This document shows, in pieces, positions 32,828 through 46,165 of a DNA stretch of 64,000 nt. How positions within the stretch are numbered: position 1 is the stretch's first letter; every line of letters begins with the position of its first letter. The DNA comes from Colias croceus (taxonomy: Eukaryota > Arthropoda > Insecta > Lepidoptera > Pieridae). The stretch lies in NCBI RefSeq assembly GCF_905220415.1, contig NC_059564.1:1748501-1812500 (forward strand). The letters run 5' to 3'. Position numbers and translations under genes: made by a program. The notes below the pieces were generated by a model, which saw only the letters and a list, made by a program, of their open reading frames with translations, had not been told where the DNA came from and did not search any database.

Positions 32828-35800
32828 TTAAATACTAAAGTTCTCTTCCAGTCTTCTCAAGTGATCAACATTAGACTCTTGTGGAGTAGTTAATATACCA
32901 TTTTTGTACATATCCAAACTCCTTTGCGCCAAATTGTTGTAAACATTCGGTATTGGCACGAGTCGATTTTGCGCGGGAATTTTGACAGGTGACAGCCGCT
33001 CCATGTTTAAAAACCGTTCATTCGGGGGAATTAAAAAAGAATCGGGTTTTGGCGCGTTCCTAAACAGATTCCTGTCTATTAGTTGCCCTTGATGGTTGAT
33101 ATTGGCATTTAACGATTTCCATTGTGGAAGTCGATTGGGATAGTTGAATATCCACAGCCTGTCACCAACGAACATTGGCCTAGGTGTGACAATACCCAAG
33201 CTATTGTAATACTGTTGAGCGAATAATTCAACGTCGTTTGTGTATTTTCGTTTCCATTTCGTTCGACGGTTTTGAAACCATATTTTTATCTGCAATTTCA
33301 AAATCAAGTTAGAGTGTGACATTTTTGCACGAATACGCAAATATGTCGTTGTCATAATGTTATGTATTATGTTTCAATTATTGAACAATAGAAGATTATC
33401 GGTTATTACAGAGAATACATTTTTATTATTAGTTAAAATAATTGATCAGATTTTATAAAGAAAATCTTTTAAATTTGAATATAGGTTTTGTATGTGTACA
33501 TTTAGGTACGAAAAATGCCTATGTTGTGTTTTCGTAAATTACCTAAAACAATTAATAATTATTATACTAATTTTGATGACATAGGTACGTACTACGTAGA
33601 TAAATGAATATGATTATACACCGCAAATAATTTGTCTCGAATAAGCGAGATTGCGCACGTAGAGTTAAATATACAGAATTCAATTGGCAGTATTACCTAT
33701 ATGCATTTAAAACAACTATTTCATTTTTTTTTATATTTCTATGAGTATTAAATGCTTATCAAGCAAAACAGTGTATCATATTAGTTATAACTATAAATAA
33801 AAACACTCTTGCTAGAGCTTCAAGGTTTAATCAATAGACTACCATATGAGCCTTATTCTATCAGAAAGAAATTGAGACAATGTTAAATATATTATCTGGC
33901 TCTGTGGACGTATACCTATCTATACATACATACATAATATAATAAAATCGTAGGAAAGTCAAAACTGTACATTGAGTATTTTTTTTAAAGAATACTCAAT
34001 GTACACTTGGGGCGTGATCTACAATAAATACCGAAGCCAAAAATACAGTGCATAGAATTTTTGTCTATTTGTCTGTATGTCCGGGCTAATCTCAAAAAAT
34101 ACTGCATGGATTTACTTCAAATTTGGTACAGGGTTAGCTTGAGACCTGAGGAAGAACATAGGATAAACCCTCGGGAACGGGAACTATTCGGGTTTTTCGT
34201 TGACTACGCGGGCGAAGCCGCGGGCGTAAAGCTAGTATTTAAATAAATGTACGATTTTATGTATTTCTTAGTTCCAACTACCAAATACACATTTTACCTA
34301 TATTAATGATTACTATAACAAACCTGTGTTTCAGTAAGTCTCAATTGCCTAGCCAATCGTCCTCTCGCAGCCACAGAGAGATATCTATTCTTCTCAAACT
34401 CAGCCTCTAAACTCTTGATCTGTTGAGCGCTGAACGCCGTTCTAGCGCGCTTGCCTCGAGAGCAGGAACCTGGGAAAGGGCAATATAATCACTACATAGT
34501 ATAAAACAAAGTCGCTTTCTCTGTCCCTATGTCCCTTTGTATCTTTAAAACTACGCAACGGATTTTGATGCGGTTTTTTTAATAGATAGAGTGATTCAAG
34601 AGGAAGGTTTTAGTATATAATTTATTAGGTTTAAGACAAAGCGGGCGAAGCCGCGGGCGGTAAGCTAGAAAGAATATATTTATAACAAATAATATATTCT
34701 TATACCTTTTACATAATAATTAAAACTGAGATAATTAATTTATAGTAGTTAGGATAGTGATTTTATTAAGATATATATTTTAAACAGTATTTTCAAAGTC
34801 ATCATAATTATAAAAATAAAAAATAGCTTCGACATAAAATTAATAAAAGTACATAATAAACTGCAGTTATTTACGAACTGACTTATTGAGCTCTACCACC
34901 GGCTCCACTATAATGAGCGCAAAGCAAAGCGTTAATACTAGTATAGTATTATAATGTTTCTGGCAAAAGTAATGTAGGTAACCATTGAGAAAAATATTGA
35001 ATTGTGCCTGAAATTAGCTATTTAAAGTTAAATTTGTTGGAAAACATTTACGTAGTATTTCTCTTTCTGAATCCATACTAATATTATAAATGCGAAAGTA
35101 ACTCTGTCTGTCTATCTGTTACTCAATCACGCCTTAACTACTTATTTATTTATTTATTTATTTATTATAAACTACTGAACCAATTTGCATGAATTTTGGC
35201 ATACCTAGAGATATTTTAATACCCGAGAAAAGACATAGGCTACTTTTTACCCCGGGACATAAGATAGGTATTAACCCGGAAATGCCACGGGAACGGGAAC
35301 TATGCGGGTTTTTCTTTGACTGCGCGGGCGATGCCGCGGGCGGAAAGCTAGTACAATATATGTACAAGCAATTACCTAATTATTCATACGTTATCGATAA
35401 CATTTTTAAAACGTTTCGCGGAAATGCTTAACAATAATATTGTAACCAAAACGGACACAAACATCGTCACCTGACAGCCATCCTCAATAAACACGCTCAT
35501 CTCTAAATAATTAGTGGCAATTTATCAACGTGTCAGTCGACGCCATCTTGAATTGTTTCCCGCGCTAATGAGCGCGGCAAAATAAACGTCAAATTGTTTT
35601 AGGTTAAGCGTGCGTTTTAAGATAATTATCGTATTTCCTATTTATATAAACATACTTATAAATATAACGTGATATACTTCTTATAAATTATAATTACAGT
35701 CTGTAATATCTATCAAACATGTGTTTGTTTTGACATACATTTTACGATTAATTATGATATTATGCTCCCACAAAAAAATGCATTTAGATATATATATTGT

Positions 35801-38800
35801 ATCTATGGTTTAATTATACAGGGTGTCTCAAAAGAAAGTTTAAATGAGTGCTGTGAACGCAATGGACTGCATATGGACGATATTATTTTTTAGAAATAAA
35901 TTCCCATATTATGCACTTTAATAATTAATAAACATTTTTTCAATACACCGCTTACTTTTTTTTTATTCATCCACAAAATATAAACTTTCCTTTGAGACAC
36001 CCTGTATAATATTTTTCACATTATCACCCTAAAGATTTTAAATACCAAACCACCCAAACCATCAAGTCATCTAATTTATTTAAAATCATTGCATTTCTAT
36101 TCAAAGTTTATGGCATCAACAATGAATTAAAATTTTCACATACTTAATCAGCGACCAGCATCATTAATTAAGATGTAGTACCAAAAATAAGAACAAGCAT
36201 TTAAACGCATTCCTACATGACTTACAAGATACTAGAACTGCACACAATACATCACATCTGTTCCAATATTGTAACCAGTTAATTAATTAGTGGTTTAAAA
36301 TTAACCCATCCGCTTGAGAAATAAAACATGGCTGGTAGGTGCATGTTTAAGCGATACACGCGTAAAACAATTAATGTCAATACATCGTCACATGTCACCG
36401 GACTCTATTTCGCGCCAAAAAATCAACACAGATAAACAAAATTTTTAACAGTCTGTGACACCGTCAACTAAGAGCGACTTTCGCCTGTGCATTTAGAAAA
36501 AAAATAAAGACGTCAACAATATTTTGACAGACGAGATCGCGTTCAGAAACTCCTCATCCGCTTTTTAAATATATTTACAGCTTTTTAATGAGCTCCGACC
36601 ACTTACTAAATTTCGAATCCGAGACAGTTTCGTTTCATCTTTATTTTTTAACGGTGAATAATTACCGGGGAGAGAGATATAACTAACAAGAGTCGGGAGG
36701 CGAAGATATTTATCTTTTCGAAACAAATTTAGAAAATGAGACATCAGCGTGTGTATGTGTGTGTAATGAAACCAATTGAGTCGGCTAATTTGAAGCAAGC
36801 TTGTATCGGACATTTGACTGCTGCATAGACGATAAATAAATTAGCAAGCTGTTATTTTTCAGTAAACGTTCATTTGCAGGCCGTTACTAAAATTTATTGG
36901 TTTTATAACCGTTATGATAGTAATTTTAAATAATTTATCTGTTTGAAAATGTTCTAACGTCTTTATAATGAAGAGAATTATTATTTTATTTTTGTTTCGT
37001 CATGGATAAACCTAACAGTTTTTATTTTTTTTCCTCCATTTATATATTTAAAAACTATAATTTAAAAAAGATACAGAACCTTAAATCCAACAACATGGAC
37101 TGGATTAATAAAAAAATTATACAGGGTTATTTGTAAAACACCGGCAACCTCGCAGGACAAGATAGCTAACATCATAAGTAACAACATTTGTTCTACGACT
37201 TTTGGCATAACGCAATAAATTATTTTTAAATGATTTTATAAGCTTTTATTGTACTCTCCTAACATTTGTAAGTCTATGTTCTATTCATTATCGAAAGGAC
37301 GACGCGACGCCCCCTTTCCCCTCCCGTTCGCTTCTTGTTTACGTAATGTTTGGAATGCGCGTAGAGTTTATAATATTCAAACGGAAAATTAAGTGAATAT
37401 TTATTTTTGTATGAAAATAAAATCTAACAAATTATCAAAAGTCGTAGAACAAATGTTATTACTTATGATGTTGGCTATCTTGTCCTGCGAGGTTGCCGGT
37501 GTTTTACAAGTAACCCTGTATATTACTTTATAAAACACTATTAGTCTTGCGACTTTGTTTTATACTATGTAGTTATTCCTAAGTGACAAAGGCCACATAA
37601 AATAACATAAAATTAATAAATAATAATCGGGAATAATAAAACGATTAAAATGTTTATAAACTTAAAAATTCTCGGAAACAATTTGTCTAATTGGCGCCAA
37701 AAACGAAAATAATCACGGCGGAACAAAAGCATAGCGTAAACGTCAATGAGCCAGAAAGGCGCGAAATGGTGACATTTTAACTTTTTTAGTGACAATGATA
37801 TATTGGGCTTAGGATTTCAGACTCATGTTTCGAAGTTTGTAAAACTCAAATAAAAAATACTGTAAGATGATTAGTAATCTCGAATGGCTTTTAAAAAGAC
37901 ATGGTGAATGTTTTGTCGTGTTAATATTTTATTACAATGTAAAAAATACTGTAAAATTTGAGCTTGATCATTTTGAAACGGATATGACTTTAGGTTATGT
38001 TTTTCATCTTTTGCTTTTTATCACGTACCTACTCTTATATATTTTTTTTTAAATACTTAACTTTATTATTACCTTCAAAAGTTTGAAGAAGGTAATAATA
38101 AAGTTAAAAAAAGATCTACAAAAAAAGATAACGACGTTTCTATTGAGGGAGATACCACAACAGATACCTACTCTGGCACTATAATATTCAATATAAATCG
38201 AATATAAATCTACTGAAAAATATACCTACAGTGTAATTGAGAACCTCTTTGGTTTTTGGGATCGTCGGGATGCTAAAAATAATTGTTATTTTTATTTACA
38301 TACAAATGCACGAAAGTCAGGAAACGAAACGAACATCATACTTGATGTTTAAATCCAATACAGTTTTCAGCGCAGTTCGCACAGATGCGTAAATTGCGAT
38401 GAATAAAAATGTAGAGGTGACCTTATAATGTATTGACTTTATAGAAGAAAAATTCTGCGTGAAATACCAAGCTATATATTATTATGATTATGATCATGGA
38501 GGTTTTAACAATATAGAACCACGCACATCGCTTTAGTACCTACGTACCTATTGAGTTGGGATATTTGTATGCTTTTTATCCAAAACTTTTACATTGTTTC
38601 CAAGATATATTTTTACTGCGGGCTATAGTCAATATAATTGAAATACTTTATTACATGCAGTTTATATTTTTTCTGGGTAAGTGAAGTCCCATGTCCCCTA
38701 GTGGGGCTTGCCCCTTAGGGCAGATGAATTATATTCATCTGTTTCACTGATCGAATTTCTTTAGAGACAAGAAGGTGATCAGCCTTCTGTGTCCTGCCAG

Positions 38801-40691
38801 ACCGAGACATTTTTTTTCTTCGTCTCCACTGGGAATCGAACCCCTCGGTTCTACGCTCACGCGTCAACCACTGTACCAAGGATGCGGAGGCGGATTTTCT
38901 GGGTAAAGAACTATAAATTATATTTCACAAAATATCGAAGCGCAAAGATCTGTTTACAAATAACATCAATTTTAACACAAATCATATCCAGAAAGAAGAA
39001 GCGTTTCCGACAACAAAAAATCACTACTAAGCAAGAAGATAGAAAGGAATTTTTAGTGTTTTATATTATCTGCTGGGATAAATTCAAAACAGTCTCAAAC
39101 ATTTTGCCTAGAATTCATATGAATTCCGCAAACGTGTGCTTGTCGCGATATTTTCGAGAACAATTTTTTTACCTGAAATCCGTAGATAGCAAAGGGCAAC
39201 TCATGTTGCACTTTACAGCTGTATTTTTATTCGATAGCAATTTCTATTTTTTTTGTGTCTTTTTATCTGGACAGATAATTGTACGAAATTCAAACATTTA
39301 TTTATTTAATTAGTCTTCTTCAAGAACCACATTTGAATCGTCATAACATCATAATCATCATCATAACAAAATAATAGTTTTATTAATTTACCACCGATTC
39401 GGAAAGCAGATTCTACGGAGGAGAACTGGGAAGTAACTCCGTAGCTTATCCGTAGCTTATCTTTAGCAGAATGGCTACACCTAACATCTGCCTAATAGTA
39501 GAATAGCTCTTAAATAAAATATAGGTACAAGAACACAAAAGGATTAAGTATGAAATTTTTTTGATTTGTATGATTTGAGTTGATTAGAGCTGTTTTTCCC
39601 GCTTTATTTTCAAGATTTTTATTTTCCATTACTAGTGGTGAATGACGGTGATGTAATTGACAATAGTTAACAATAGTGTTTTTGTCAATTAATGGACTAT
39701 CCAACATATTTTATTTTAAACAGCGCTTACTTGAAGCCAGTAATACTTGTAGTTATAAAAAAAAATTGATAGTTTAGACAGGCCTATTCAACACCGTTGA
39801 TTATAGAATAAATGAACTTCTAAATTCACATCTACTTAATTTGCGTTGACTTCCTAAAAATAACACAAGACTGGCGAAAGAATAAACGAAAAACTTTTTT
39901 CGAAAAACGAATTTTGTAAAAATAGGTTCAGTATTTTTGGATCTTGCTATACAAATTTTTTCACAAACTTAAAAACCACTTGATCTCTTTGTTGAGATAA
40001 AAGTGAGTTTGATATAATATTGTTATCCAATGTTACATAAATTAACGGATAATATCTAAGTAAATACATTTTTTGAAGAAAAAAAATCCTATCCTTTAAA
40101 AACTAGTTTATGCCTTATTCAAACGTAGGTAGGTTTTAATTATCATTACCTAATGGTATTTTTAAAATGTATTTGGGTAATTAAGACACAATTGCTTTTA
40201 ATATTTTAGGCATTGATTACTCTTAATTTACTTTATAAAATTATATTATACTAGTCGTCCGCCCCGGCTTCTCCCGTGGTACATACTTTCTCAGATATCA
40301 AAATATCTCCATACCAAATTTTATGAAAATTGGTTCAGTAGTTTAGGCGTGATTGAGTAAAAGACAGACAGAATTACTTTCGCATTTATAATATTAGTAT
40401 GGATATTGGATAAGTACCTGATTGTTGATAATCTGCCTTCACATCACCAATTTCTCTATCATCACCGACTGACGTTTCTACATCCAGTTGCTCTGACCCA
40501 CTGCTAGCTTTATCATCATCATCATCAGAGTCCACATTAACCTGGTTAAAAGCACTAAAACAATCTAAAGATGTCGAACTTTCTGGTCTATTAAACTTAT
40601 CAGCCAATAAGTTATCTATTGAAAACGGTAGTTTCGTTTCTGCGTTTTTAACTTCAATTTTATCTTCTTCTATTGATTCTATTTTATCCAT
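32828..40691 (-). CDS. Homeobox transcription factor (NK-like/ANTP class) with eh1 motif
   Basis: Three exons on the minus strand: 40691-40418, 34469-34324 and 33289-32828, joined in phase 1 and phase 0, give 293 residues. ATG at 40691 is chosen because an in-frame stop lies 24 bases upstream. The first exon has an engrailed-type repressor motif, LPFSIDNLLA (residues about 21-30), and an acidic run DSDDDDD. The homeodomain (about residues 96-155) starts GKRARTAFSAQQ and has R5, F8, L16, F20, W48, F49, Q50, N51 and R53, with helix 3 IKIWFQNRRTKWKRK. The intron interrupts between residues 44 and 45 of the domain, a common position. The C-terminal 137 residues are unrecognised. LTETQ.KIWFQNRRTKWK is typical of NK-like families such as slouch, but I cannot assign an orthologue. 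Predicted to be a nuclear, DNA-binding repressor. It is the only non-chorion host gene seen and divides the cluster. Confidence 0.88.
34055..34235 (+). mobile_element. Helitron-like repeat in homeobox intron 2
   Basis: tctgtatgtccgggctaatctc through cgggaacgggaactattcgg to gcgggcgaagccgcgggc and CTAG at 34232-34235, only about 90 bases from the donor site of exon 2. Confidence 0.65.
34491..34668 (+). mobile_element. Helitron-like repeat, second subfamily, intact copy
   Basis: acatagtataaaacaaagtc, tttgatgcggttttttt, aagaggaaggttttagta and gcgggcgaagccgcgggcgg precede CTAG at 34665-34668. It lies about 20 bases upstream of the splice acceptor of homeobox exon 2. Other copies are at 21952, 49171, 52749 and 53330. 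Confidence 0.75.
35072..35351 (+). mobile_element. Helitron-like repeat with internal TTTA microsatellite
   Basis: TCCATACTAATATTATAAAT through gcgggcgatgccgcgggcgg to CTAG at 35348-35351. A (TTTA)n tract at about 35143-35166 interrupts the conserved ttaactactgaacc, with actac repeated on both sides. Confidence 0.75.
35817..36007. mobile_element. Tc1/mariner-type MITE
   Basis: TACAGGGTGTCTCAAAAGAA and inverted ctttgagacaccctgta bound about 190 bp, with TA at each edge. No coding region is present. Confidence 0.8.
37120..37521. mobile_element. Foldback MITE with about 84-bp inverted arms
   Basis: Arms at 37120-37203 and 37437-37521 (tacagggttatttgtaaaac ... gttttacaagtaaccctgta) match with few mismatches, flanked by TA. 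The centre contains a GC-rich tract (gacgcgacgccccctttccc). Confidence 0.85.
38690..38900 (-). mobile_element. tRNA-derived SINE
   Basis: Read on the minus strand from about 38897: a head with a tRNA-like A box (tggtacagtggttgacgcg) and a B box (gggttcgattcccag), i.e. an internal RNA polymerase III promoter. A body containing aggacacagaaggctgatcacc follows. It lies inside homeobox intron 1. The long plus-strand open frame crossing it (38789-39313) is not a gene. Confidence 0.75.
39386..39440 (-). mobile_element. LINE 3' UTR fragment
   Basis: ttaccaccgattcggaaagcag is the reverse complement of ctgctttccgaatcggtggtaa in the LINE at 7020-7768. Confidence 0.55.
40251..40403 (-). mobile_element. 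Helitron-like repeat
   Basis: CTAG at 40251, ccgccccggcttctcccgtgg, through agtttaggcgtgattgagta to tttcgcatttataatattagtatgga, ending 14 bases from the donor of homeobox exon 1. Confidence 0.7.
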
Positions 40692-42054
40692 TGCAATCTC
40701 TGTCACTTTAACTTATTCACAATCTTCTTTATCAACGTTCGTTTTTAATTCTTCTTCCCGATTCACTTCACAAACACAACTGATCTCAAGTCCATGAGTT
40801 ACTCCTCACTGATTTACAACAAAATCAGAAGAGGCAATAATTTTAACTAATTTGAAACCTAACGACGCGTTTTTGTCACATCGCTATACTGAAACGACTC
40901 TGTTTGAAATGTTAACTCGCTACTTTTTAAATTCTTTAACATTCAAATTGAATTCTAACATCTGTGCTATAGGGTTCAAATTAAATTGAACGCTGGCCAT
41001 CTGGCAACGATTCCGTGTAAAATTAAGATGGAAAGCTTCAGCTAATGGGCGTCTTTCTGGGTGACAATATCGTATGCTACATTTAGCATACCATCAATAC
41101 AATTTGAACGGTATACCGTTTGAGTAGAGTTGATTCTTCCTTGTGGATTTTTAAAAGATGCAAATAGCTTCTAAATCGCAGTACCAAAGATATAATTAGG
41201 TGGAAGCCAATGGGATGGGTGGGCGTGGCAATGCGCCGGAGTTGGATTTATTTAAAGATTGAGTTATGAGGTAGTTCATTAATTGCGATAATTATTTAGT
41301 TAGTTAGTTTAATTGGACGCGTCGTGGTTTAGAATCGGTTAAGTTTGATTGAGTGATGGAATAATTAAGGCGAACTAGTGTGTTCCTGTGGGTATGTTTC
41401 AGTTTGATTTTTCAGGAAATTAAGTCTAAAGTATTATTATCGATCGTTTAAATTGGATTTTGTCTTCATCACGTCACTTTGGTATAGGTAAGCTAAGCTT
41501 CTTAGGAAATGTCGCCATTCTAGAGTTTTAAATGAATATTTATGGCAATAGTCTGAAATAGAGCATAACCACAGACTAATAACAATATACTACGTATGCA
41601 TAACGAATTTCATAGAGACATTATCGAGGACCTTATAGACGGATGGAGACGAAAAATTATTATTTCTATGAAACATAAGGCTTTCAAATTCCCCTATAAA
41701 CAAAATTACTTAAAAATCATTTTTCTTTGCTATGAAGGGAAAACATTTTACCTATAAATAAATGTTTCTGTTCATTTTGTACCCAATATTTAGATAAGAC
41801 AGTTTCTATATTCATCTCTTGGCTAGGTATATCTATTAAGTGCTCTTAAATGGGATTTGTATTCAGTCACACGTCGCTTACAGAAGATAATGCTACAATG
41901 TGTCGACTCAAAATATTTAATCTTATAATGCTTGGCATTAAATTGTTTTTGGAATGTAAGTGTAATCTTAATAATTATCATTTAGGTACGATTATGATAA
42001 ATATAAATTTCGTACTTATTTTATGAAAACGTGTTTAAGCATAAAGTTTAAAAA

Positions 42055-42226
42055 TCTATACTAATATTATAAATGCGAAAGTAACTCTGTCTGTTCAATC
42101 ACGCCTAAACTACTGAACCAATTTGCATGAAATTTGGTATGGAGATATTTTGATACCCGAGAAAGGACATAGGCTACCTTTTATTGCGAAATAAGTACCA
42201 CGGGCGAAGCCGGGGCGGACCACTAG
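42055..42226 (+). mobile_element. Helitron-like repeat, short form
   Basis: tctatactaatattataaatg to accacgggcgaagccggggcgg and CTAG at 42223-42226. Confidence 0.7.
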
Positions 42227-42560
42227 TAAAGAATAAATTGGTAAGCGCGTATAATATCTAAACATTAGAATGCTCCAAAGTTCGTACCACATCAGCAAAA
42301 CAAATACAAAATGCACGCTTCAACAAAATATGGGTGAAATCAAAGAAATGTTACAAAAACATTCTAGAAAAAACGTTAGCGCCGGCGCGTTCTTAATTAT
42401 GACAAAATATGTCGGTTATTTGAAAGGGCAACACCGTTTTTTTATCTGTTAATTTATGACGTTGGCGGGAAACGTGATTTAGGTGCATTTTAATTATGTC
42501 ATCTTTGATAATATCTTTCTGTTTATGAATTTAGTATCCTATTAAAATATAGTACCTATA

Positions 42561-42814
42561 CTAGCTTTCCACCCGCGGCATCGCCCGCGCAGTCAAAGAA
42601 AAACCCGCATAGTTCCCGTTCCCGTGGGATTTCCGGAATAAAACCTATCCTATGTCCCGGGGTAAAAAGTAGCCTATGTCCTTTCACGTTTATCAAAATA
42701 TCTCTAGGTATAGGTACCAAATTTCATGCAAATTGGTTCAGTAGTTTAGGCGTGATTGAGTAACAGACAGACAGACAGAGTTATCTACTTTCGCATTTAT
42801 AATATTAGTATAGA
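42561..42814 (-). mobile_element. Helitron-like repeat, full form
   Basis: CTAGCTTTCCACCCGCGGCA at 42561 through cccgttcccgtgggatttcc to tttcgcatttataatattagta. Confidence 0.75.
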
Positions 42815-43325
42815 TTAAAATATATTTAATATTTTTGTGTAATTACCTAAATTTTAAGATAATTATTATTCTAATTTAATTCCATAGTTTGAAGACTACA
42901 CATGAGAGGAATGAATCTTGGAAAAGGAGACAGACAACATTGCCTCGCAAAAAATCTATGATGACCATAGAGGATAGAGTTTTACACTTGATAAAATATA
43001 AAGCGCGAAAAATTATATCGACAGTAACTGAGCTAAACATTTTGTTTTAATATTTTATAGGTAGGTAATTACTATCGTTAAGTATTATTAAATTACACCT
43101 TGAGAATAATTATTTATTTAATTTTAATCCATAATAATAAATTATTTTAGCTCCTTGGTTGAACAGTTATAATTTATCTCAAAGGCACGTACGTAACATT
43201 TTGATATGATTCATAGGTACTGATAAAAAGCAACATATAGAAAACTTACAAATTTTATACTGAAATATAGATTTATATCCTTTTTATCTAGTATTTCGTT
43301 GTGTTGGATTTTACGTGATTATACA

Positions 43326-43500
43326 CTAGTTGTGCCCCGCGGTTTTACCCACACGGTCCGCTACTGTTAGTTTTAGCGTGATGATTTAGTTTGATCCTAT
43401 AGCCTTCCTCGATAAATGGGCTACTTAACACCAGTAGTTCCAGAGATTAGCAAGATTAAAGAAACAAACAAACTTCAGCTTTATAATATTAGTATAGATT
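43326..43500 (-). mobile_element. Helitron-like repeat, variant subfamily
   Basis: CTAGTTGTGCCCCGCGGTTT through tagttccagagattagc to gctttataatattagtatag. It matches the variant at 10741-10923. Confidence 0.65.
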
Positions 43501-43984
43501 TCGTCGAAACGTTGGGATAATTATATTAAAATGTATAAATCGCGTTTAAAATCCGCTAAAGTATGTAATTTATAAATGCCTTTTATCTATCTTATATTAT
43601 AAAAGATTACGATCTAAAGTTTACAAGTTTGTAAGATGAAATCTCTGTAAATACTGAAATTATTTTGAAAATTCTCAACTATGCGAATAGTAGGTAACAT
43701 TAATAATGTCACGGAATATTTATTTTTTCTATAACACACAGTAAATATTAAAATGCTATAATAAAAATATTTGACAAGTCTTGCCGTCGCATTTCCGCAT
43801 GTTTTCTAACGGCATTTAACAATTAAGGCCAATTATCCAAAAACGTTTTGCTGACGACATTTATGTTTTTGTTCAAGTTCAAGGTTCAGTGAAGAGACTA
43901 TAAAGTTATATTGAGGTACAAACGAGCTATTTTTTTTGTAAAATAGTAAAAGTAATCGTTTTTCGTGATTGTTTTAATTTCTTA

Positions 43985-44150
43985 CTAGCGGTCCGCCCCG
44001 GCTTCGCCCGTGGTACATATTTCGGAATATGCCTATGTTCTTTCTCAGGGTCTAAAGATTGTCTGTGCCAAATTTCATCAAAATCGAAAGCGAAACAGAC
44101 AGACAGACAGACAGAGTTACTTTCGCATTTATAATATTAATTAGTAGGGA
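43985..44150 (-). mobile_element. Helitron-like repeat, uninterrupted homologue of 1691-2768
   Basis: CTAGCGGTCCGCCCCGGCTT, ctttctcagggtctaaagattg and gtgccaaatttcatcaaaatcg, ending tttcgcatttataatatta. Confidence 0.7.
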
Positions 44151-44818
44151 TATATTTAAATAAGATCAGTTAATCAGTTCTCTACAAAGATGTTATACAC
44201 TGGATAAAATATATTATTATACCTATATAACTGTAAAAATTATCGTAGGTTAATGACCATATAATAATATTATTATTTAACATAGATGAAGAGCTACGAC
44301 CTTATTCGAACTTTCTCAATATTTTATAGCAACAATCCATCATTTTCATAGATTTTATGACGTAAATATCGCAGCACTTCTTCATTATATTTCAACGTGA
44401 CAAAATAATTTATATTTGTACCTACTACTCCACTCCAAAATAGGTACCTACAAAAATCATTCATTTTACTGTAAAATCGTCACAAACGCCCGTCGATAAT
44501 CAGCCTAAAATAGTGTCGGCATGGTATCTATAATTTACACATGTAGGGGACGAACTATTTAGTTTTTCTGTTAATTAGGGATCTCTTAATTGTATTGACA
44601 CATTCTGTTTCACATAACTTGTTATAAATGACATTTCTTCTCTGACTCCATCCGTGGTAATTTACGGATTTCTTTAGTTTTGAGATTTTGTAAGCATTTA
44701 GTCAAATTGGTCAAGTGCGAGATACATTCATTCATGGTTCTGTTTACCTATTTTAAACGAGATACAGTAAATGGATTCGTTTTACCCGGGTGCTATGGGC
44801 TGCTAATTTATACTACAA

Positions 44819-45036
44819 CTAGATTTCCGCCCGCGGCTTCGCCCGCGTTTGCAAAGGAAAACCCGCATAGTTCCCGTTCCCGTGGGATTTCCGGGATAAA
44901 AACTATCCTATGTGTTAATCCAAGTTACCATCTATATGTGTGCTAAATTTCATTGTAATCGGTTCAGTAGTTTTTACGTGAAAGAGTAACAAACATCCAT
45001 ACATCCATACAAACTTTCGCATTTATAATATTAGTA
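44819..45036 (-). mobile_element. Helitron-like repeat
   Basis: CTAGATTTCCGCCCGCGGCT through gtaatcggttcagtag to tttcgcatttataatattagta. Confidence 0.75.
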
Positions 45037-45039
45037 GCC

Positions 45040-45165
45040 TGGAAGAAATCGCTTTTAAGCGATAAGGTCACCTTTTGTACTTTACCTCGAATCTGTACAA
45101 CTATATATTATATACTGTAATGTTAAATGGTGTGGTACAATAAATGGTTAAATAAATAAATAAAT
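45040..45165 (+). mobile_element. LINE 3' tail
   Basis: gcctggaagaaatcgcttttaagcgataaggtcacc ... gtacaataaatggttaaataaataaataaat, the same 3' end as at 17751-17900. Confidence 0.65.
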
Positions 45166-45368
45166 AGGATCTATCTCTTTACCAAATTTGATACAAATTC
45201 GATCACTTGTTTTGCGTAGGTATAAGGGTAACATATTATATCCATCAATTCTTAGAAACTTTAACGATACATTGTAATTAGCGGGAGTAAAGATTTTGTA
45301 CTACTACCTACTTTAATTTAATACTCCATTGTAACAAACTGAGTTTTATTTTTACATATATACATTTA

Positions 45369-45551
45369 CTAGTGGTCCGCCCCGGCTTCGCCCGTGGTAC
45401 ATATTTCGCAATAAAAGGTAGCCTTTGTCCTTTCTCGGGTATCAAAATATCCCCAAACCAAATTTCATGCAAATTGGTTCAGTAGTTTAGGCGTGATTGA
45501 GTAATAGACAGACAGACAGAGTTACATTCGCATTTATAATATTAGTATGGA
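45369..45551 (-). mobile_element. Helitron-like repeat
   Basis: CTAGTGGTCCGCCCCGGCTT through caaattggttcagtagttt to gcatttataatattagtatgga. Confidence 0.7.
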
Positions 45552-46110
45552 TTACATGAATGCATAAAATGTCTAAATTTGAGATTACAGTGCAAGTGAT
45601 AAAGTGGTGATCCTTATCCCTATTAAGAATGCAATGAAATGTGCAATCATACTTTGGGGAATCATCTATAAGGCTAGTTAGATGAGACTTATATGTGATG
45701 AGAGAGAGAGATGTAAAAAAATAATGAATACAATACCAATGCATCATAAAATTTATCAAAGCTTAAGCTTGACTAAAATGAAATGAAGATGACTAAATTG
45801 AACCGACTCTTGATAATGATTATACGCAGTTAAGTACAAGTAGAATACTACGTATTATGTAGATTTAATAATACATACATAACTTTTTACCAGATCTAGC
45901 ACACCCTATCCCTAAACGAAGTATAACAGTCACCTAGAAATAACAGTGAAAGGGGTAATTCTCAATTAAAAAATCAAAAAAGGACGATAACCTATCGAAT
46001 TCTCAGAATACAAATGCGTGCCATTACTTAAAGTATTACTAACCCAATATCATATTTATTTAATTTCGTAATTAATTAGGAAACCCTTTGTGAGCCTATC
46101 AGTGCGTTAG

Positions 46111-46117
46111 TATAAAA
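46111..46117 (+). promoter_or_regulatory. TATA box of the class A gene at 46166
   Basis: TATAAAA lies about 55 bp before the ATG. Confidence 0.6.
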
Positions 46118-46165
46118 ATGAATGTCGTATTTACAAAATACATTGTGGTAGTGGATTGCATTAAA

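Larger units (their letters stand above)
40700..46110. other. Gene-free interval with Helitron-like repeats
   Basis: About 5.4 kb between the homeobox start and the next chorion gene. It holds six Helitron-like copies and a LINE tail, and otherwise AT-rich DNA. The first few hundred bases presumably include the homeobox promoter, with no obvious TATA box. Confidence 0.55.

Noticed and set aside
38789..39313. 174-residue plus-strand open frame
   Set aside because: Begins within a tRNA-derived SINE on the other strand and continues into unremarkable AT-rich sequence.
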